From positions 1 to 57,272 of the forward strand of contig JAFPZF010000052.1 of NCBI GenBank assembly GCA_017417385.1: a stretch of 57,272 nt of DNA, in the 5' to 3' direction. The notes beneath the pieces are model-generated. The model was not told the origin of the DNA and did no database searches. It worked only from the letters and a program-made list of their open reading frames with translations. The translations under genes and the position numbers were made by a program. This document shows positions 52,767-57,272 of this stretch, piece after piece. Source of the DNA: Bacteroidales bacterium (lineage in GTDB: Bacteria; Bacteroidota; Bacteroidia; Bacteroidales; Marinilabiliaceae). Each line of letters begins with the position of its first letter. Position 1 is the stretch's first letter.

Positions 52767-53426
52767 ATGAACGTTACCACAATAAATAGAATCGGCTCCG
52801 AAGCCATATATGCAAACATACCATCTGCAAATATTATCCGCTCCCTGGCTACGTCAGGCGACTGCATAGACCGTTTCTATCTCACTGGTTTCGAGGGCCT
52901 GTGCCTCTCCATGAACCACGCACAGCTGACCGAGGCCGTCATATCGAGCGTCGTCCCTATGGGCGGCGAACTGCTCGTCGTCGGTAGCGAGGACTGCTGC
53001 TCTCTCTGGAGAAATGTCTGCCACTCCCTCAATATCCGCGTGAGCGCTGTCGACACCGCCAAAGAGGACGTCGTGACTGCCGTCGCTACTATCCTCTCTG
53101 TCAACCCTCGCATATCTCACGTCATGACGTCAACGCACCTCGACTCTAATGTTCTCTGCCAGCTCGGCGCTACTATCCGCAGCTACCACAAGCAGCTGGT
53201 CGTCGACAACTCGGATGACGAACTGACAGTCGAGGCTATCACTGAGGCCGGCATCGATTTCGCTATCGCCGCCTCCGAGACCGAGGACAACGTATCTGTC
53301 ATCATCGCGCGCCGTAGCCGCCTCGTCATGACCGAGGGCAACGCACGCCGCTCCTCTCACGACATCTACGCCCTGTGGCAGTCCTCCCTCTCATCGCGGA
53401 ATTCCACTTGGCTCCCGATGGCGTAA
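52767..53426 (+). CDS. PhnW-like transaminase fold, truncated and lacking the PLP lysine
   Basis: A 219-residue protein that follows 2-aminoethylphosphonate-pyruvate transaminase through the large domain: SVVPMGGELLVVGSEDC, NPRISHVMTST, QLVVDNSDDEL, and GNARRSSHDIYALWQSS. In PhnW the PLP lysine lies in a SSNKC-like stretch; here the same place is AASETED (168-174), so no Schiff base can form. The C-terminal domain (about 140 residues) is missing. There is no frameshift or internal stop, so it may be a maintained non-catalytic relative or an old remnant. Confidence 0.65.
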   Translation: MNVTTINRIGSEAIYANIPSANIIRSLATSGDCIDRFYLTGFEGLCLSMNHAQLTEAVISSVVPMGGELLVVGSEDCCSLWRNVCHSLNIRVSAVDTAKEDVVTAVATILSVNPRISHVMTSTHLDSNVLCQLGATIRSYHKQLVVDNSDDELTVEAITEAGIDFAIAASETEDNVSVIIARRSRLVMTEGNARRSSHDIYALWQSSLSSRNSTWLPMA

Positions 53427-53462
53427 AAAAGTACACACTATCCACTCTTTTTCATAAATCGC

Positions 53463-53503
53463 GTAGGAGTCAAGCGAATCTCGTTTGACTCCTACTTTGT
53501 TTT
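53463..53503 (+). terminator. Rho-independent terminator
   Basis: Stem GTAGGAGTCAA (53463-53473) / TTGACTCCTAC (53485-53495) with a loop of 11 nt, then TTTGTTTT. It ends the PhnW-like gene. Confidence 0.75.
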
Positions 53504-53580
53504 CCCCCACCCCTCACCCCCAGTCCCCCTTTTTCGTCACAATTATTCTGATTCTGACTTTAACGTACGCGTTTTATTAT

Positions 53581-53588
53581 TATCTTTG
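53581..53588 (+). promoter_or_regulatory. Minus-7 box of the nicotinamidase-like gene
   Basis: TATCTTTG, an exact TAnnTTTG, 16 nt before the ATG at 53605. Its position supports that ATG over the GTG at 53596. Confidence 0.55.
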
Positions 53589-53604
53589 TTAAAAGGTGAT
53601 AGAC

Positions 53605-54117
53605 ATGAAAAAAGTACTGATTGTAGTCGACATGCAGAACGATTTCTGCACAGGTTCTTTGTCCAACAAGACTGCTTGCGACGTCTCTGCCAACATTGCG
53701 AAGCTGATCAAGCAGGCCAGAGACAACGGGATGAGCGTCATCTACACACGGGACACTCACGACTCCGACTATCTGACGACTATGGAGGGCAAGAAATTGC
53801 CTGTCGTCCACTGCGTCAAGGGCACCGACGGGTGGAACATTATCGACAGTCTCAAGCCCCTCCCATCCGACACTATTATCGACAAGAAGCACTTCGGCTA
53901 CGACGACTGGCAGTCGCTCATCTCCCCTGGCGACGAGGTCTGGATGTGCGGGACGTGCACGGATATCTGCGTCGTCTCCAATGCTCTTATCATCAAGGCA
54001 ATCGACAATGTCAGCGTGACGGTCTTCGAGAACTGCTGCGCTGGCACCACCGTGGACAATCACGATGCCGCCATCCAGGTGATGAGGATGTGCCAGTGTG
54101 AGATCGAAAATGTCTGA
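53605..54117 (+). CDS. pncA: Isochorismatase-fold cysteine hydrolase, nicotinamidase-like
   Basis: A 170-residue protein from ATG 53605; a GTG nine bases earlier would add three residues. It has D9 in IVVDMQNDF, a lysine in DKKHFGYDD, and the nucleophile Cys in GTCTDICVVSNAL, the Asp-Lys-Cys triad of nicotinamidases. As pncB follows, deamidation of nicotinamide to nicotinate is the likeliest reaction. The metal-binding DxHxxxH of classic PncA is not obvious (DTHDSDY is nearest), so another amide could be the substrate. Confidence 0.75.
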   Translation: MKKVLIVVDMQNDFCTGSLSNKTACDVSANIAKLIKQARDNGMSVIYTRDTHDSDYLTTMEGKKLPVVHCVKGTDGWNIIDSLKPLPSDTIIDKKHFGYDDWQSLISPGDEVWMCGTCTDICVVSNALIIKAIDNVSVTVFENCCAGTTVDNHDAAIQVMRMCQCEIENV

Positions 54118-54118
54118 C

Positions 54119-54150
54119 GGCTACTCCCCTGAGTAGCTTTCTTTGTTTTT
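54119..54150 (+). terminator. Terminator after the nicotinamidase-like gene
   Basis: Stem GCTACTC (54120-54126) / GAGTAGC (54131-54137), loop CCCT, then TTTCTTTGTTTTT. It lies before pncB, so pncB needs its own promoter or read-through. Confidence 0.7.
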
Positions 54151-54207
54151 AGATGCTCACTGATAGCTTGTATTCAATGAAACAATAACCTATTAGACAT
54201 ATTGACT

Positions 54208-55485
54208 ATGTGGGAGATTAACGGACAGTTGACCAACGACTTGGAACTGGTCAAGCAGCATTTTGGTCTGAAGCACTTGCCTATGGTGAGGTCGTTGCTC
54301 GACCAGGATATGTACAAGTTCAGCATGGGGCAGTGCTATCTTCATCAGTTCAGCACTGTGTCGACTGTATGGGATTTCAAGGCGAGGAACGTTGGCGAGG
54401 GAAAGAAGGAGAAGTACACGGAGGCTGATGTCGAGGAGGTGAAACGTCAGCTTCAGGCGTATTGCTCCCTGAGATATACAAATGACGAACTGAACTGGCT
54501 GGGAAACGCTGACCGCCCATGGATTCACAAGGACTATGTCGAGGTCCTGCGCGACTGGCGTCCGCATATTGAGGACTTCGAGGTGACGACCGACCCGCAG
54601 ACTGGTCTCGCTATTCATTTCCATGGCGTCCAGTGGAAGGTCAGCTACTACGAAATTCCGGTACTAGAGATCGCTGCCGAGGTCTACTACCGCAATCATT
54701 GCGACTACGAGGAGCTCAGCAAATCGTTCAAGAGAGAGACGGAGGAGAAGATCCGCAAGGTTAAATCAGGCACTTACGACATCGGCAACTTCTCGGAGTT
54801 CGGCGCCCGCAGACGCGTGTCGTTCGAACTGCAGGACTGGCTGATTGCGTCGCTGAAGGAGGCTAAGATCCCGGGCTTCATCGGGACGTCCAACGTCTTC
54901 CTGGCAATGAAGCACGGACTGAAGCCTGTGGGCACGATGGCTCACGAGTTCTTTGAGACTATGCAGGGATACCGCCTCTACAACTTGGCATATACCAACA
55001 AGGTAGCTCTGGACGCATGGGTCCGCGAGTATGGCGTCATGAATGGGATTGCATTGACCGACACCCTCGGGACGGACATCTTCCTGCGTGACTTCAAGAC
55101 GACTTTCGCAACGCTGTTCTCGGGCGTCAGGCACGACAGCGGAGACCCTTACGACTGGGGACACAAGATGATCGCCCACTACAAGAAGCTCGGCATAGAC
55201 TCCAAGCAGAAGACGCTGCTCTTCAGCGACAGTCTCAACTTCGAGAAGGCTACCAACCTCAACAAGCATTTCAAGGGACTGATAAACACTGCCTTCGGCA
55301 TTGGCACCTACCTGAGCGGTCCGCAGACTATCGAGGCTCTCAACATTGTCTGCAAGGTCGTACTGGTCGACGGCAAGGATGTCGTCAAGCTGAGCGACTC
55401 GCCGGGCAAGTGCATGTGCAGGAACCAGGAGTATATCGACTACGCAGCAAGGACTATCAAATGGAGGCTGGAGCATGAAGAATGA
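54208..55485 (+). CDS. pncB: Nicotinate phosphoribosyltransferase
   Basis: Joins nicotinate to PRPP, the committed step of the Preiss-Handler NAD salvage route. From ATG 54208 the product is 425 residues (a TTG at 54202 would add two). Features are LLDQDMYKFSMGQ near the N terminus, NFSEFGARRRVSFELQ, the catalytic-His region GTMAHEFFETMQGY, and GVRHDSGDPYDWGHK for phosphate binding. The N terminus is about 25 residues longer than the usual start at the LLDQD motif. Its end overlaps the NUDIX gene by 11 bp. Confidence 0.9.
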   Translation: MWEINGQLTNDLELVKQHFGLKHLPMVRSLLDQDMYKFSMGQCYLHQFSTVSTVWDFKARNVGEGKKEKYTEADVEEVKRQLQAYCSLRYTNDELNWLGNADRPWIHKDYVEVLRDWRPHIEDFEVTTDPQTGLAIHFHGVQWKVSYYEIPVLEIAAEVYYRNHCDYEELSKSFKRETEEKIRKVKSGTYDIGNFSEFGARRRVSFELQDWLIASLKEAKIPGFIGTSNVFLAMKHGLKPVGTMAHEFFETMQGYRLYNLAYTNKVALDAWVREYGVMNGIALTDTLGTDIFLRDFKTTFATLFSGVRHDSGDPYDWGHKMIAHYKKLGIDSKQKTLLFSDSLNFEKATNLNKHFKGLINTAFGIGTYLSGPQTIEALNIVCKVVLVDGKDVVKLSDSPGKCMCRNQEYIDYAARTIKWRLEHEE

Positions 55486-56026
55486 CAATATGATTAAGAC
55501 TCACGAGGAGGTCCTGCTCAAGACGCCGGTATTCGACGTAGTTCAGAAGACGTTTGAGAACAATCATGAGCCGATAGGCTTCAAGCCGGTCGGTCTGAAC
55601 TGTCACGACTGGGTCATGATAATCGTCCTGTCACGAGACAAGAAGATGACGGTGGGCGTCCGTCAGCACAGATGGGGAATCGAGAGGGAGACTCTTGAAT
55701 TTCCTTGCGGTACTGTCGAAGAGAACGAGCAACCTGTCGACGCTGCAATCAGGGAGTTCAAGGAGGAGACGAGCATCGACATCGACAACCTGAAGGAGAT
55801 AGCTTGCTTCAATCCCAATGCTGCCTACTTCAACAACACGATGCACATCTTCGTCGGCTACGCTGACTTGCCTCGTCAGTTTGGCGAACTGTCATTGGAC
55901 GAGTTTGAAGATTGCGAGCCATTCATAGCGAAGGTCGAGGAGATAATGCCTTATCTGCAAGAACATGCGATGGGATGGGCTGCGATAGGGGCGCTGATGT
56001 CTAATGGTATCATCAAGACTCGTTAG
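55475..56026 (+). CDS. NUDIX hydrolase (NAD-salvage neighbour)
   Basis: A 183-residue NUDIX protein. The Nudix box begins at GTVEENEQPVDAAIREF and continues KEETSID, with the REF-KEE-x-S core. It resembles the ADP-ribose pyrophosphatase group, with an N-terminal KTPVFDVVQKTFENN strand region. Overlap with pncB by 11 bp suggests joint work on nicotinate or ADP-ribose metabolites; the substrate cannot be read from the sequence. Confidence 0.85.
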   Translation: MKNDNMIKTHEEVLLKTPVFDVVQKTFENNHEPIGFKPVGLNCHDWVMIIVLSRDKKMTVGVRQHRWGIERETLEFPCGTVEENEQPVDAAIREFKEETSIDIDNLKEIACFNPNAAYFNNTMHIFVGYADLPRQFGELSLDEFEDCEPFIAKVEEIMPYLQEHAMGWAAIGALMSNGIIKTR

Positions 56027-56072
56027 CACGTCGGACGGCTGTCTGTCATGACGTAAGAAGAGAGAATAAAGA

Positions 56073-56120
56073 GGCTCGCCTCCAGAGGTGTTCAACGCAC
56101 CTTTGGAGGCGAGTGTTTTT
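56073..56120. terminator. Terminator between convergent nudix and yfcE
   Basis: Long stem GGCTCGCCTCCAGAGGTG (56073-56090) pairing with CACCTTTGGAGGCGAG (56098-56113), then GTGTTTTT. It stops nudix transcription on the plus strand and probably also yfcE on the minus strand. Confidence 0.75.
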
Positions 56121-56135
56121 GTATTCAGTCGTGCG

Positions 56136-56681
56136 CTACAAAGCGAGGCTGGAGAGTGTCTCGCCAGAGGTGTTGAGGACGCTCAGCGAGGAGCCGTCAT
56201 AGAAGGCGAAGGTAGGCTGTCGGCCTTGCTTGGGGAAGGTGGGCGAGCCGGTGTTGAGGTGGACGGTGCCGTCGGCGTCGCGGTGGAGGTCCCAGAGGTG
56301 AGTGTGACCGGAGACGATGACGTCGGCCTTGAACCAGGGACTCTTATTATCGTCGAGGAACTTGTGGCCGTGAGTGATGAGGAAGCGGCGAGAGCCGTCG
56401 GCGACGAGCGCGTAGTCCGCCATCATGGGGAAGTTGAGAAGCATCTGGTCGACCTCGGAGTCGCAGTTGCCACGGACAGCGATAATCCTATCGCTCAGAG
56501 CGTTGAGGCTGTCGGCGACGTCGCGCGGCGAGAGGCCGTCAGGGAGACCGTTGCGAGGTCCGTAGTTGATGATGTCGCCGCCGATGCAGAGGAGGTCGCA
56601 ACGGAGCGAGGAGAAGAAGTGGAGGACGGCGTCGAGAGCCGTAGCAGAACCGTGGATGTCTGAGACAAAGAGTATCTTCAT
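56136..56681 (-). CDS. yfcE: YfcE-type metallophosphodiesterase
   Basis: A 181-residue calcineurin-like phosphodiesterase: VSDIHGSATAL (metal ligands D, H), LCIGGDIINYGPR, VRGNCDSEVD, ITHGHKF and VSGHTHLWDLH. This is the full metal-binding set. YfcE of E. coli splits phosphodiester test substrates; the natural substrate is not known. It is convergent with the NUDIX gene and has a promoter box at 56717-56724. Confidence 0.9.
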   Translation of the reverse strand: MKILFVSDIHGSATALDAVLHFFSSLRCDLLCIGGDIINYGPRNGLPDGLSPRDVADSLNALSDRIIAVRGNCDSEVDQMLLNFPMMADYALVADGSRRFLITHGHKFLDDNKSPWFKADVIVSGHTHLWDLHRDADGTVHLNTGSPTFPKQGRQPTFAFYDGSSLSVLNTSGETLSSLAL

Positions 56682-56716
56682 GAGAAATATGTTCGTTACG
56701 GGGGAGTAAGCGCAGA

Positions 56717-56724
56717 CAAAAGTA
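56717..56724 (-). promoter_or_regulatory. Minus-7 box of yfcE
   Basis: TACTTTTG on the minus strand, an exact TAnnTTTG, about 36 nt before the start codon. No clear minus-33. Confidence 0.45.
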
Positions 56725-56774
56725 ATCAGAGATTTTCAATTCAGGAGAGTTGAAGATGAGAAAGCAAGACGACC

Positions 56775-56969
56775 ATGAGCGTCTCGGCAGTCATCGACGG
56801 ATTTGTCCCGCAGGCAGGCGACCGCATAGTAGCGTATGCGGACGACGAAATGTGTGGCGCGGCCGATGCTCAGAACACGGAGAACGTCGTCTACATGAAC
56901 ATCGAGGGCGAGGGCAACAAGTCACTCTGGTTCGAGATAGAGCGCGATGGCGAGATCGTGGCACGATGA
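56775..56969 (+). pseudogene. Fragment of a surface or secreted Bacteroidetes protein
   Basis: A 64-residue frame (MSVSAVIDGFVPQAGDRIVAYADDE, in part) that resembles a C-terminal-type domain repeated in Bacteroidetes cell-surface proteins (a GDxIxAxxxxExxGxA pattern and an FEIERDGEIVA end). No signal peptide or longer frame is present, so I take it as a remnant. A terminator follows at 57006. It could also be a small real gene. Confidence 0.4.
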
Positions 56970-57005
56970 AGATAGAATTAGGGAGGAGGAATAGGTCAGA
57001 AAGAG

Positions 57006-57041
57006 AAGAGAGTCGCATGAAGAAGGCGGCTCTCTTTTTTA
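57006..57041 (+). terminator. Terminator after the small fragment
   Basis: Stem GAGAGTCGC (57008-57016) / GCGGCTCTC (57026-57034) followed by TTTTTT. It supports a former or present transcript across 56775-56969. Confidence 0.6.
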
Positions 57042-57272
57042 GGTGTAGATAACAAATATGGTAAAACTGGAAGCAGGGGCAGGAGAGGTGAAGGGGGGAC
57101 AAGTATATATCAAGTCTAACCCAGAGCTAACTTAACGTGAGTTCGATGAAATTAGAACAATGCTAACTGCCTGTTATTTGCATCGTTACAAAACTCAACC
57201 CTTATACTCGGCTTTTTCGGCAAGAAGCAATAAGCGGATAGAGCAGCGAAACCATTGGATAGGAAGTTCGAG
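57042..57272. other. Non-coding end of window
   Basis: No gene that I can support. The last bases, AGGAAGTTCGAG, look a little like the terminus GGGAAGTTCTAG of the repeat element at 48453, so another copy may begin here, but the match is too short to claim. Confidence 0.3.

Overview
The window reads as a chromosomal segment of a Bacteroidales bacterium of roughly Prevotella or Muribaculaceae type. The grounds are the many TAnnTTTG-type minus-7 promoter boxes, the rarity of Shine-Dalgarno sequences, the Bacteroidetes-style argR-GNAT-argG-argC-argD cluster, and a flexirubin/aryl-polyene-like gene cluster. The species cannot be fixed from the sequence alone.

Layout. 1-427: part of a palindrome-rich repeat element, a terminator and the argR promoter. 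428-7908 (+): argR, a GNAT acyltransferase, argG, argC, argD, a Bcp-type peroxiredoxin, pdxB, recO and a DUF151-type bifunctional nuclease. 7918-16189 (-): serine acetyltransferase, MlaF, MlaE, an MscS channel, RlpA, riboflavin synthase, HisS, YchF and an outer-membrane barrel. 16399-38639 (-): one very long run of 22 tightly packed genes for a polyketide-like lipid or pigment. It has three ketosynthases plus a chain-length-factor-like protein, two ACPs, hot-dog dehydratases and a thioesterase, an O-methyltransferase, a cobalamin-type radical SAM enzyme, two CrtI-like FAD enzymes, several acyltransferases, a GT2-acyltransferase fusion, LolA and an MMPL/RND exporter. No aromatic ammonia lyase, ligase, ketoreductase or DarA/DarB is visible.

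38831-45422: an AT-rich restriction-modification island (a type IIG-like nuclease-methylase plus a second methylase). It carries an internally deleted IS5-like remnant and an IS1380-like remnant, and it is flanked by a direct repeat of about 430 bp that duplicates the 3' end of a cysteine desulfurase gene.

45069-52448: the most interesting part. On the minus strand lie hcyS-, hcyF- and hcyD-like genes (a ThiS-like sulfur carrier ending GGGAA, a ThiF-type E1 and a JAMM protease), then a DsrE2-like protein, a TusA-like protein, a family 2B encapsulin shell and a SufS-like desulfurase with a cargo-type N-terminal extension whose ATG overlaps the shell stop codon. Divergent from these is an O-acetylhomoserine sulfhydrylase-like gene. 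I infer a sulfur-handling system that links an encapsulin nanocompartment to protein-thiocarboxylate homocysteine synthesis.

52767-56026 (+): a PhnW-like protein that is C-terminally short and lacks the PLP lysine, then NAD salvage genes (nicotinamidase-like, pncB, NUDIX). 56136-57272: a YfcE phosphodiesterase and a small surface-protein fragment.
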